Source: an uncultured Candidatus Poseidoniales archaeon (GTDB lineage: Archaea > Thermoplasmatota > Poseidoniia > Poseidoniales > Thalassarchaeaceae). Taken from it: DNA of 13,117 nucleotides. Both the position numbers and the translations under genes were made by a program. The stretch is taken from positions 1 to 13,117 of the forward strand of contig CATMIM010000003.1 in the NCBI GenBank assembly GCA_950068635.1, written 5' to 3'. The notes below the pieces were generated by a model. That model was not told the DNA's origin. It saw nothing but the letters and a program-made list of their open reading frames with translations, and ran no database searches. Positions 1 to 7,576 of the stretch are shown here, one piece after another (position 1 is the first letter of the stretch; each line of letters opens with the position of its first letter).

Positions 1-3000
1 CTGTGACCGCACTCAACCTTACACTGGAACCGATGATCTACGCTCGTTCTGACGCCCTGTCGTGGACCACTGCGCAGCATTGGAACCTGACTGGAGCGGT
101 TCTCGACCGCGTCGACATCAACAAGAGCGACGGGTTGAGGGTGCTCCCGAGAGCGGTGAAGTGGGATTTCGAGGGAACCAACCATGGGTGGTCCTTGTCC
201 AGCAGCGCAGGCTGGGCCCGGGGCTACGACAGTTCCATTGGCCAGACAAACGGTGTGCACAGTGGCACGAAGGCGATCTACACCTACAACGGCAACTACC
301 CGAACCGTCTGGGCGGGCCCTACTGGGCCACTTCGCCTACGGTTGACTGCACTGCGTGCAGTGGCAATTGGGACCTGAAGTTCTGGCGCAGAATGGGAAT
401 CGAGTACTACTACTACGACCACGCTTACATCGACGTCAAGAATGCACAGGGCTCATGGTCGAGAGTCTGGACCCACAATGGCGGCTCGATCAACGAGCAA
501 TCCTTCTCCCAGCGGACCCACGACATCACCAACCATGTGCAGAACAATCCCGACCTGCGCGTCAGATTCGGTTTGGGAACGACGGATGGCAGCGTCACCT
601 ACACCGGCTGGAACCTGGACGACATCGAGTTCAAGCCGCGCGCTGGTGGTTCCATCGGCACGGGTGCCAATTGGACTTCTGCGGCGTTCGGCCCAGGTGC
701 TGTTGGGCCGCAGATGATGACTCCAGGGCCGTACGGCATCATGAGCATCGACGCTACGGTTCCAAGCGGCTCCTCGATGCTGTGGTCGATCATCGACGGG
801 GTCAGCGGACAGCCGATTGCCGGGTTCGCGGGATTCAGCGGTGATACGGTCGACCTCGGTGCCATCGACTGGGAGGCGCATCCGTCATTGCGCCTGAAGA
901 TCAAGATGGATCAGCCTACGGGTGCATCGAGCCCAATCATCCACGGCGTCCACTTGCAAGGCCGTTACGAGACCACCTTCAATCGCGACCCGTCACAGTT
1001 GGGCTGGTCGCTCTCCGGAATGAACTGGGACGGAGACAGCATCTCTGGTTCTGGCAGCGCGACCAGCCCGGAGTTCATCACCCGCCGTCCGATAAGCCGC
1101 ATCCGTTCCGCTTACTCAGCGACCGGCGGCGGACAGTTGCAGGCGAGCTTCGACGGCAGCAGCTCGTGGCAGACCCTGTCGAACAATGGATTGACCAGCC
1201 CGCCCATCTATGCGCACTCAGTCCAATTCCGCTGGCAGTCCAGCGGCAGCAGCGACCTGCAATGGCTGCGCGTGGACCTCGACGGCGGAGGCATACCGCT
1301 GTCCCCGCGTATCGATGTAGGTTTGGACAGCCGTTCGGAGTGGGAGTTCATGCACGACAATCTCGGTCCGTGGGGGTGGCAGGACAGGTTGGCCACCGGC
1401 GCGTTGTCCTATCATCTGTCATACTCCACGCACAGCACGAAGCAGGTCGGTATCTGGCTGCCGCGCAGCGGATTGGAATCGCTGTCGTTCGCCCTCAATC
1501 CCACGACCAATGGGGTGACCAATCTGGAGATATCGATGGAGGTGGGTGGAGTGACCATCTTCGAGAACAGCCTCGGTACCCTCGGCTCCAGCCACATAGA
1601 GGTGCTCGACGCAACAGAACTGACGTCGTTGAATGACAACCTGAGCACCATGCCGAGCATGTGGCCCCCGCTCGGAGCACAGGTGGACGCCGACCATGTG
1701 ATGGCCCTGTTCCAGGTGACCGCCGACTACGGCAGCCTGCAACTGGGCGGCGTGGCGGCGGTGTCGCACCCGGTGGCCGAGGTATCCTACATGCCACACG
1801 ACGACATGGTGCGCGCAGTCAACGACCAGATCCCTACCGCCACTGTCAGCGGCGGGCATCATCTTGTGCCGCTCACGATCGTGATGGGCAGGACCGGAAC
1901 GATCCGGGCGACGATCACGTCACTCGAATCTTCAGCATCCTTCACCACCGATGCGCTCAGCATCCAGAACGGCACGACCACGTTGACCCCGTCATGGCAA
2001 TGGCTCGAGGTCCGCTCGCAGCACACCGTCACCGACGGGGTACCCGCCAGCGTGCAGTTCGACCTCGTCGGCGAAAATCATGCCATAACCTACGAGCACC
2101 CGTTCGACGGAACCTCGTCATGGTCGAATGATGATCAGGGGATGATTCACTGGGATCCCGTGAACGGCGTGAACCAGACGGTCAATGGCACCCGCGTGGA
2201 CAGCACACTTCGCTTCCGCCTGAACGCGTCGTGGGACGACGAGGAGCAGTTGGCACTCAAGGTCCGGCTCGTTCTGGTCGATGGCAGGCGCAGCGTGCCG
2301 CGCCTCCAGCACTTCGGGCTCGGGGAGCGACTCGGAATCGAGAACGACATCGAGATCCGTTCATGGGCGATGCTCAACGATCTGGGCAACGAGATCCCCT
2401 CGAGCAGGTCCTACCTGAGAGCAGACGCCCCGATCACCGTGGAGGCCCAACTCGGATTCCCGGAGATGGAACCATGGCAGACCCCACGCAGCGGCGATGT
2501 GGTGGTGAGGGTGTTCGCCAACAGTGTGGAGGTGGCGAACACCACCACGTTGAACGAGGGGCTCGCTTCTTTCCAACTGCGCACCCCGATGAGCACTCAG
2601 GACCTCGAATACCGGGTCGATGTGATGTCCCTGCATGGCGCGGAGAATGCCTCCACCATCCCACTGAATCGCACTTTCAAGATCGACTCTCTGGCACCTA
2701 TGGTGATTGACCAGAACATCCGTCGCTACGACCACCTTGATCCCTCACTCGTCCAGCCCATCCGCTTCGAGGTCTACGACCGGCCCCTACTTCCCCATCA
2801 ACTGTCGCTGATGCTCTGGCGCTCGTGGATTGATGATGTGGACTACAATGGAAAGACCAACGAGAGCGAGTTCCAGGCTATGCCTCTCACACCACCCTCA
2901 GATCTTTCCAAGGCGCAGGGTAACTACACCTTCAGTCTCGACGACACCGATGGGCCGGTTGGGGGCCTGGTGGCCGGCTATGTGGCAGGATCGGACGCCG

Positions 3001-4925
3001 CTGGGAATCTGGTGACCCGCGGCGGTGGACCCGGCCTCGATGAACAGTTGTTCACCTACCAGTTGAAGGCTGACCAGCCTCCATGGATCACAGGTGAGGG
3101 TGGTTTCCTAGATGAGGGTGACCACTCTTGGCTGCACCCGGCCACGCGCTACGTGCTGAGCCTGCCGTTCGACGAACCGAATGGCATCTCAGACCTGTTA
3201 TCGGTCGACCTGTCCTTGGCCTCGAACTCAGTGATGGACCAACTGCAGATGACCTGGAACCAGACCACAGGCAGGTGTACGACCACTTCGGATAACATCG
3301 TGCTGGAAGGCTGCAGCGTGCGTGCGCGGCAGGGCGAGATCACCCCGTTCACCAGTCAACTCGAGATGCGTGTGGAGTTCCAGATCAACTGGGGACTGCC
3401 GCACGAGGGAGACCTGCGCCGCGCCCCCGCGATGACCGTTCTCGACAGGGGAGGTAATGAGCACTGGCTGGAACTGCCCCAACTGCGCTGGCGCTTCTCC
3501 GCCGACCTGGCCATCATCTCCGAATCCGTCATCCTCGAGGTCGACTCGGGCAGCGTGTTGGAACACAGGGCCTGGGTGCCGCCGGCAACCGGTCTGAACC
3601 TGACTGGATACGTCGCGTTCCAGCCTACTGGGTCTCCGCCAACCGTCCCCCTAAACGTCTCAATACTGCTAGATGGCCACCGAACGCTCATACCGACGAC
3701 GGATGGCTTCTGGGAGGTGCGGCTGCAGGCTCCGGAGATATCGCAGAGCCATGCGCTCAGTTTCGAATTGAGTGGACTGCCCTCGGCAGCCAACGATGTG
3801 ACCGACTCGGAGGCCTCGTTGTTCTGGATAGTCGTTGATGGCAACGCCCCGGTCCCGATCGAGGTGAATTCACCCCGCGAAGGAGTCGAGATCCCCATGA
3901 CCTCGCTATCCGCGTTGGAGATCGAGGTGGTGCTGAAGGAGCAGGAACAACTCGACATCGACAGCCTCTATCTGCACTGGAAGGTGGTCCGGGCGAACCA
4001 ACCGGGAGGAAGTGCGGTTCTCGCCGGCGACCTGCCGTTGATGGTCGGTGGTGTGGCGGTAGGCCAATCCATCATCGCCACGGCGACACTTGACCTCGCC
4101 AGCCAGCTTCCCGCCGACGCCCACGTCGACAGTCTGCAACTGGCAGTCTGGGTCGTCGGCCGCGATCTCGCCGGCAACGGAATGTACAGCAACACCGAGT
4201 TCAACAGCGTTCGCGCACCTTTCGCCACCTGGGACATGGAACAGTTGGCGGCGGACATCACTCTCACAGAGGTGTTCTATTCGCGCACTGGCACCGTGCT
4301 CAGCGACCAGACCGTGATGGTGACCATTGAGCTACGCAACGGAGGAAAGGCTCCCGGAACCGCGGCCATTCTCGTTTACGAGGTGGATGAGGACGGAAAC
4401 AACCGCTCATTGACCCCTCAACCGATCACGGTGGTCGTGCCGATGGACGAGCGAGTCACCTACGACATCGACTGGGTGCCGAAAGGGTCAGGAAAACAGT
4501 GGGTGGTGGTGTCACTCAACGGTCAGCAGTGGCTCACTGGAGGTACCATCGAAGTGGACTCGGGTGCTGGAGGAGGTTCACTCGCCAATGCCTTCCAAGA
4601 CGTCCCTATGTCCTACATGATACTGTTCGGCGGTCTAATCCTCATCCTGGCCGGTGTGGTGGCGGTGGCGCTCAGATCCGGCGGCAGCCGCGAGTACTCG
4701 TATGACGGGACTGACGACGACTGGGACGATATGGAAGACACCTGGTCCGACGAAGAAGAACAGGAGAAGGAGCCACCAGCTCAACCCGCCTGGCAAGAGG
4801 GTTACACACCTCAACCACAAGGATATCCGCAGCAGGGTTACGCGCAACAGCCCCAGCAATGGGAGTATGGTCACCAACAGGGCCACTACCCTCAGCAGTG
4901 GCCTGAACAACCACCTCAGCAGTGA
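1..4925 (+). CDS. Giant membrane-anchored surface protein with MAM-like, Ig-like and CARDB-like modules (5' partial)
   Basis: The frame is open at the left edge, and the first visible residues (GTG at 3-5) are not a signal peptide, so the N-terminus lies upstream. At least 1,640 residues are present. Residues 53-211, from WDFEGTNHGW to NLDDIEF, look like a MAM-type jelly roll; CTAC and the Tyr-rich strand lie inside it. A long series of beta-rich modules follows. An Ig-like module begins near residue 897 after DSLAPMV, and a CARDB-like adhesion module spans about 1417-1517. One transmembrane helix lies at about 1538-1558 (starting near base 4611), then an acidic stretch (TDDDWDDMED and DEEEQ) and a tail of about 50 residues rich in Pro, Gln, Tyr and Trp. 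Topology should be outside-to-cytoplasm. No catalytic motif is visible; the modules suggest binding to polymers, particles or cells. It ends 46 bases before rnpB. The gene is certain, the module names are moderate, and the function is unknown. Confidence 0.9.
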   Translation, partial: VTALNLTLEPMIYARSDALSWTTAQHWNLTGAVLDRVDINKSDGLRVLPRAVKWDFEGTNHGWSLSSSAGWARGYDSSIGQTNGVHSGTKAIYTYNGNYPNRLGGPYWATSPTVDCTACSGNWDLKFWRRMGIEYYYYDHAYIDVKNAQGSWSRVWTHNGGSINEQSFSQRTHDITNHVQNNPDLRVRFGLGTTDGSVTYTGWNLDDIEFKPRAGGSIGTGANWTSAAFGPGAVGPQMMTPGPYGIMSIDATVPSGSSMLWSIIDGVSGQPIAGFAGFSGDTVDLGAIDWEAHPSLRLKIKMDQPTGASSPIIHGVHLQGRYETTFNRDPSQLGWSLSGMNWDGDSISGSGSATSPEFITRRPISRIRSAYSATGGGQLQASFDGSSSWQTLSNNGLTSPPIYAHSVQFRWQSSGSSDLQWLRVDLDGGGIPLSPRIDVGLDSRSEWEFMHDNLGPWGWQDRLATGALSYHLSYSTHSTKQVGIWLPRSGLESLSFALNPTTNGVTNLEISMEVGGVTIFENSLGTLGSSHIEVLDATELTSLNDNLSTMPSMWPPLGAQVDADHVMALFQVTADYGSLQLGGVAAVSHPVAEVSYMPHDDMVRAVNDQIPTATVSGGHHLVPLTIVMGRTGTIRATITSLESSASFTTDALSIQNGTTTLTPSWQWLEVRSQHTVTDGVPASVQFDLVGENHAITYEHPFDGTSSWSNDDQGMIHWDPVNGVNQTVNGTRVDSTLRFRLNASWDDEEQLALKVRLVLVDGRRSVPRLQHFGLGERLGIENDIEIRSWAMLNDLGNEIPSSRSYLRADAPITVEAQLGFPEMEPWQTPRSGDVVVRVFANSVEVANTTTLNEGLASFQLRTPMSTQDLEYRVDVMSLHGAENASTIPLNRTFKIDSLAPMVIDQNIRRYDHLDPSLVQPIRFEVYDRPLLPHQLSLMLWRSWIDDVDYNGKTNESEFQAMPLTPPSDLSKAQGNYTFSLDDTDGPVGGLVAGYVAGSDAAGNLVTRGGGPGLDEQLFTYQLKADQPPWITGEGGFLDEGDHSWLHPATRYVLSLPFDEPNGISDLLSVDLSLASNSVMDQLQMTWNQTTGRCTTTSDNIVLEGCSVRARQGEITPFTSQLEMRVEFQINWGLPHEGDLRRAPAMTVLDRGGNEHWLELPQLRWRFSADLAIISESVILEVDSGSVLEHRAWVPPATGLNLTGYVAFQPTGSPPTVPLNVSILLDGHRTLIPTTDGFWEVRLQAPEISQSHALSFELSGLPSAANDVTDSEASLFWIVVDGNAPVPIEVNSPREGVEIPMTSLSALEIEVVLKEQEQLDIDSLYLHWKVVRANQPGGSAVLAGDLPLMVGGVAVGQSIIATATLDLASQLPADAHVDSLQLAVWVVGRDLAGNGMYSNTEFNSVRAPFATWDMEQLAADITLTEVFYSRTGTVLSDQTVMVTIELRNGGKAPGTAAILVYEVDEDGNNRSLTPQPITVVVPMDERVTYDIDWVPKGSGKQWVVVSLNGQQWLTGGTIEVDSGAGGGSLANAFQDVPMSYMILFGGLILILAGVVAVALRSGGSREYSYDGTDDDWDDMEDTWSDEEEQEKEPPAQPAWQEGYTPQPQGYPQQGYAQQPQQWEYGHQQGHYPQQWPEQPPQQ
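4890..4924 (+). repeat. 11-base direct repeat at the 3' end of the surface protein gene
   Basis: CCTCAGCAGTG occurs at 4890-4900 and again at 4914-4924, in the same reading frame. The first copy reads Pro-Gln-Gln-Trp (CCT CAG CAG TGG); the second reads Pro-Gln-Gln-stop (CCT CAG CAG TGA). The stop codon therefore sits where the repeat unit has Trp. This lies in the Pro/Gln-rich tail (about 4770-4922), where shorter PQQ, YPQQ and QQW units recur. Confidence 0.75.
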
Positions 4926-4971
4926 CGTGTGTGCTTGCGACGGGTTGATAGCGACCTTCGACGCGGACGGG

Positions 4972-5280
4972 GATGCGGGAGCAGGAGGGTTGCTGACAGT
5001 GTTCGACACTGAGGAAAGTCCCCTCTCCGCAGCGCAGGCGGTCCGGCACAAGCCGGAGGCCCGGGAGGGTCGGCTCTGGAGCAGAAACGAACCAGCATGG
5101 GTGTGTACAGTGAACCCGGAAGGGAGAGGTTGCCCACCGCTGGCTGAGACGAGCATCCCCGCCGGAGCAAGTCCGAACAGTTCCGTTGAGGCGCGCTGAA
5201 GAGGAACGGGTAGGACGCACAGTTGAATGCAACCAGCCATTCGGTGAACAGAAAGGGGCTTACTCCCTGCTCCCCACATC
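4972..5280 (+). ncRNA. rnpB: RNase P RNA, archaeal type A-like
   Basis: This is the catalytic RNA of ribonuclease P, which removes 5' leaders from pre-tRNAs. All conserved core blocks are in order. CR-I is GAGGAAAGTCC at 5011-5021. A CR-II-like AGAAACGA lies at 5083-5090. CR-III, CCGGAGCAAGTCCGAACAG, lies at 5162-5180. CR-IV-like AGTTGAATGC is at 5221-5230, and CR-V, ACAGAAAGGGGCTTAC, at 5248-5263. P1 pairs 4972-4984 with 5267-5280 (GGGAGCAG with CTGCTCCC, plus GATG with CATC across one mismatch and bulge). P4 is supported by CCCCT near 5021-5025 facing AGGGG in CR-V. Other stems are CAGTGT/ACACTG (4997-5011, P3-like), TCCGGC/GCCGGA (5042-5057), CCAGC/GCTGG (5092-5096 and 5139-5143), GTCC/GGAC (5171-5174 and 5213-5216) and GTTCC/GGAAC (5180-5184 and 5203-5207). 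Little space remains for P13/P14 and none for P18, as in archaeal RNAs. The ends are taken from P1 and may be off by several bases. Confidence 0.95.
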
Positions 5281-5349
5281 AACCATGCCAGTGCAGCCTT
5301 TCTTCAGGATTCCAACCTTCGTTCCAGAGTGCTGAATCGAACATGAGAC
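5281..5349. other. Short spacer between convergent rnpB and the PPC/TSP3 gene
   Basis: These 69 bases separate the 3' end of rnpB from the stop codon of the minus-strand gene. The only T-rich stretch on the plus strand is CCTTTCTTC near 5288-5296, a weak candidate for an archaeal oligo-T terminator of rnpB. On the minus strand no T-run follows the stop codon, so no terminator for that gene is evident. No ORF or RNA structure was seen here. Confidence 0.5.
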
Positions 5350-7536
5350 TCAGTCGAACAGGCCGTCGATGCTGGGCAACTCGTCTGACTCGGCCTGCTC
5401 TGCTGGAGGCGAGGGGTACGGTTGCTCGGGAATCTGCTGTACGGGTGGGGGCTGCTGGAAGAGTTCGGGATTCGGGGCCACTGGTTGTACGGCGGTGCGA
5501 AGGTCGCGCTCGACCTCGATGGTCGAGGCGACTGGACCCTTGAACCAATCCTCCGCTCTGGGTGTCCGCGCCCCGCGGCTCTGCCGTATGATCATCCCCA
5601 GTACGGCGATGATGGAGACGATGAAGAAGATCGCCATCAGGATCTGTACAACGTTTCCGGAAGCCTGCCACCCACCGTCATCGGCAGCCGTAGGCTGCTC
5701 ACCGTTCGTCGAACCGGAATCAGACCCGTCATCGGGAGTTTGTGGTCCAGGCTGCTGCACATCGTCAGGTGGGACCTCGGGTTCCGGCCAACTGATCGAC
5801 TCCTCACTGCTCGCCCACGTGCTGCCGGCATCGATGCGCACCTCCACGGTCAGATGATACTGACCTTCGGGGCGCTCGACGGGCACCGTGACGCTCTCGC
5901 CATCCGCGATCTCCGTAAGCGGCTCGCCTGCGATCGAGAGTGACATGTTGCATCCCTGTTCGCAGGTCGCAGTGACGTTGAGCAGTGCGGATGCGTCCGT
6001 CTCTCCAGGCTGCTCGCTGCTCACCTCCACAGACAGGATCGGGCAGCCGCGGATAGAGCCGCGCAGGTCGACGCACTCGTCGACATCGTCCATGCGTCCG
6101 TCGCCGTCGGTGTCACGTTCCAGGGCGGCACAGCCGCGCGCATTCACCATCTCTCCTGGGGGGGTCAGCGGACATTCGTCGAGCGCATCGGAGACGCCAT
6201 CGCCATCACCATCCAGTTGTGACAGCGAGCACCCACGGGCATCGGCCACCTCTCCCGCTGGTGTCAGCGGACAGGTGTCATTGTCATCGGTGACGCCGTC
6301 GCCATCGGTGTCGAGGGTGAAGATCCAGATGGTCATGTTGTAGTCGCCCTCGCCCGTGTTAGCGTAGATCTCGATCAGGACGGTTTCCCCTCCGACGTAG
6401 GTGCCGTTGGAGGTGACCGTCTCAGGACTGCTGGACGTCTGGGAGAGATCGATGATGTTGCTCGCTGGATTCGGCATCAAGGCCAGTGCCACGTCGAAGT
6501 TGACCTCGCCGGTGTCGAAGGAGACGCTGACAGCGATGCCGTGATCGGCGGGGACGTCCACCGAGTACTCGTCGACCACGTCGCTGTCGGCAGAGGCCCA
6601 GCCGGTGAAGTCGTTCTGGCCTATGTTGGTGATGATCCCGGTGGGGTTATCGTAGTCGTCCGAGGCGTCGTCGCCGGTTCCCGAGTCGTTCTGGTTGTAG
6701 ACGGGGGAGGAGGAGATGTTGTCGAACCAGAGCGTGAGTGTGTAGTCGTCACCGCCGAGCCAGGCTCGGACCAGCAGGGTGACCGTCGTCCCGCCGATGG
6801 GGCTGCTGCCGCTGGTGACGTTCTCGGGGTTGTCGTTGTAGCTGTAGTCGATGTAGGTGCCGTTCTGGTCGAACAGGTGCAGGTCAAGGTCGACGGTGGA
6901 GGTGTTCCAAGAAAGGCTCGCGTTGATCGAGTGGTACATCGGCATGGCGATGCTGTACCAGTCGTACTCGTCGTTGCTGTTGTCGGCATAGCCGTAGTAG
7001 GTCGCGTTTGTGGCATTGAGAGCGGTGGCTGAGGACTGCGTGTCGGACGCATCCCCTCCGGTGTTGGCGTCGTTCTGGCCCGAGCCGCCCCCTCCGCCGG
7101 AGGTCGAGAATATCCAGATCTGCAGGGTGTACTGGCCCGAGCCGGTCCATTGGTTGACCTGGACGTAGACCGTGGTGCCGCCCACGCTGGTCCCGTTGGA
7201 GGTGACGTTGTCGTAACTCGATGTCGAGTAGCTGGAGTCTATCATGCTCCCGGACGAGGTGTACAGCATCAGGTCGAAATCAGCACCTGACGGGGATGTC
7301 AGACCGACCGCTATGCCGGTGTTGCTCGACATGTTGACCCCGTAGTAGTCGTCGCTGTCGCTGCTCGCGGTCAGGTTGCCGTAGTAGGTGGCGTTCGAGG
7401 CGGGCAGCCAAGCAGCCGTGGAGATGGAGTCGCCGGCATCGCCGCCGGTCCCGGCGTCGTTCGCCAGCACCAGCCCGGAGAGGCAGGAGAGGACTAGGAG
7501 TGCGGCCAGTGTTCTCGCAGCGCTAACGCCCGTCAT
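5350..7536 (-). CDS. Secreted, membrane-anchored protein with three PPC-like modules and three thrombospondin type 3 repeats
   Basis: The product has 728 residues from the ATG at 7536. I chose this start because it gives a clean Sec signal peptide at residues 1-25, with Arg near the N-terminus, a Leu/Val core and cleavage after VLA before ND. An in-frame ATG at 7620 would add 28 non-hydrophobic residues; it overlaps the previous gene's stop as ATGA and stays an alternative. Three PPC-like beta-sandwich modules lie at about 26-143, 155-271 and 283-406, each opening NDxxTGxDAxD and ending in YxxxIWIF-type strands. Next come three Ca-binding TSP3 repeats (409-499), a small beta domain with CEQGC, a Pro/Asp/Gly/Ser linker, a transmembrane helix (about 628-650) and a cytoplasmic Pro/Gln-rich tail ending SIDGLFD. 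N-x-S/T sequons are dense, suggesting N-glycosylation. PPC domains usually accompany secreted peptidases, yet no catalytic domain is present. Adhesion or scaffolding at the cell surface is inferred. Confidence 0.9.
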   Translation of the reverse strand: MTGVSAARTLAALLVLSCLSGLVLANDAGTGGDAGDSISTAAWLPASNATYYGNLTASSDSDDYYGVNMSSNTGIAVGLTSPSGADFDLMLYTSSGSMIDSSYSTSSYDNVTSNGTSVGGTTVYVQVNQWTGSGQYTLQIWIFSTSGGGGGSGQNDANTGGDASDTQSSATALNATNATYYGYADNSNDEYDWYSIAMPMYHSINASLSWNTSTVDLDLHLFDQNGTYIDYSYNDNPENVTSGSSPIGGTTVTLLVRAWLGGDDYTLTLWFDNISSSPVYNQNDSGTGDDASDDYDNPTGIITNIGQNDFTGWASADSDVVDEYSVDVPADHGIAVSVSFDTGEVNFDVALALMPNPASNIIDLSQTSSSPETVTSNGTYVGGETVLIEIYANTGEGDYNMTIWIFTLDTDGDGVTDDNDTCPLTPAGEVADARGCSLSQLDGDGDGVSDALDECPLTPPGEMVNARGCAALERDTDGDGRMDDVDECVDLRGSIRGCPILSVEVSSEQPGETDASALLNVTATCEQGCNMSLSIAGEPLTEIADGESVTVPVERPEGQYHLTVEVRIDAGSTWASSEESISWPEPEVPPDDVQQPGPQTPDDGSDSGSTNGEQPTAADDGGWQASGNVVQILMAIFFIVSIIAVLGMIIRQSRGARTPRAEDWFKGPVASTIEVERDLRTAVQPVAPNPELFQQPPPVQQIPEQPYPSPPAEQAESDELPSIDGLFD
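6040..6312 (-). repeat. Three thrombospondin type 3 calcium-binding repeats
   Basis: This part of the PPC/TSP3 gene encodes DTDGDGVTDDNDTCPLTP, DGDGDGVSDALDECPLTP and DTDGDGRMDDVDECVD. The first two are followed by GE-x-V/A-ARGC and the third by RGC. The pattern DxDGDGVxDxxDxCPxTPxGxxxxxxGC is the form common in TSP3-containing cell-surface proteins (PF02412-like). The Asp side chains would bind Ca2+, and each unit carries two Cys that probably form a disulfide. The third unit is shorter and has lost the CPLTP motif. Confidence 0.9.
6319..7461 (-). repeat. Three tandem PPC-like modules within one gene
   Basis: The module boundaries are 7108-7461, 6724-7074 and 6319-6690, about 117-124 residues each. 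All begin with related motifs (NDAGTGGDAGD, NDANTGGDASD, NDSGTGDDASD) and have a mid-module D-Y/E-Y/W strand. They then share a [FV][DN][LV]x[LV] strand, a VTSxGxxxGG turn and a closing YxxxIWIF-like strand. The first two are joined by a Gly-rich linker (GGGGGSG). At DNA level only short identities remain, such as CCGTTGGAGGTGAC near 6408 and 7191, so the duplication is not recent. Confidence 0.8.
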
Positions 7537-7552
7537 GGCCTTAGGGCCATGA
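7533..7552 (-). promoter_or_regulatory. Perfect 8-bp inverted repeat over the start codon of the PPC/TSP3 gene
   Basis: The arms TCATGGCC and GGCCATGA pair perfectly around a four-base loop. The downstream arm contains the chosen start codon (7536-7534). In RNA it could form a hairpin that masks the start; in DNA it could be a site for a dimeric protein. It also holds a mini-ORF, ATG GCC CTA AGG CCA TGA (7550-7533), coding MALRP, whose TGA overlaps the main ATG as ATGA. The structure is visible in the sequence; any regulatory role is inference. Confidence 0.45.
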
Positions 7553-7576
7553 ATTCCGCTTTGAACTTTGGCACGG

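Noticed and set aside
3..5. GTG at the left edge as the true start of the surface protein
   Set aside because: An exported protein needs a signal peptide and none follows this codon; the open frame reaches the window edge, so the gene is truncated.
4635..5282. 215-residue minus-strand ORF covering the surface gene's end and the rnpB region, and a plus-strand ORF at 4654-5199
   Set aside because: Both overlap the RNase P RNA and the 3' coding end of the surface gene. Their composition is Arg/Pro/Ser-rich with no domain, as expected of frame shadows in GC-rich DNA.
7497..7536. Lipoprotein signal (VLSC) in the PPC/TSP3 protein
   Set aside because: The residues before Cys do not fit a lipobox (Leu at -3, small residue at -2), and a VLA cleavage site follows. 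The protein also has a C-terminal membrane anchor.
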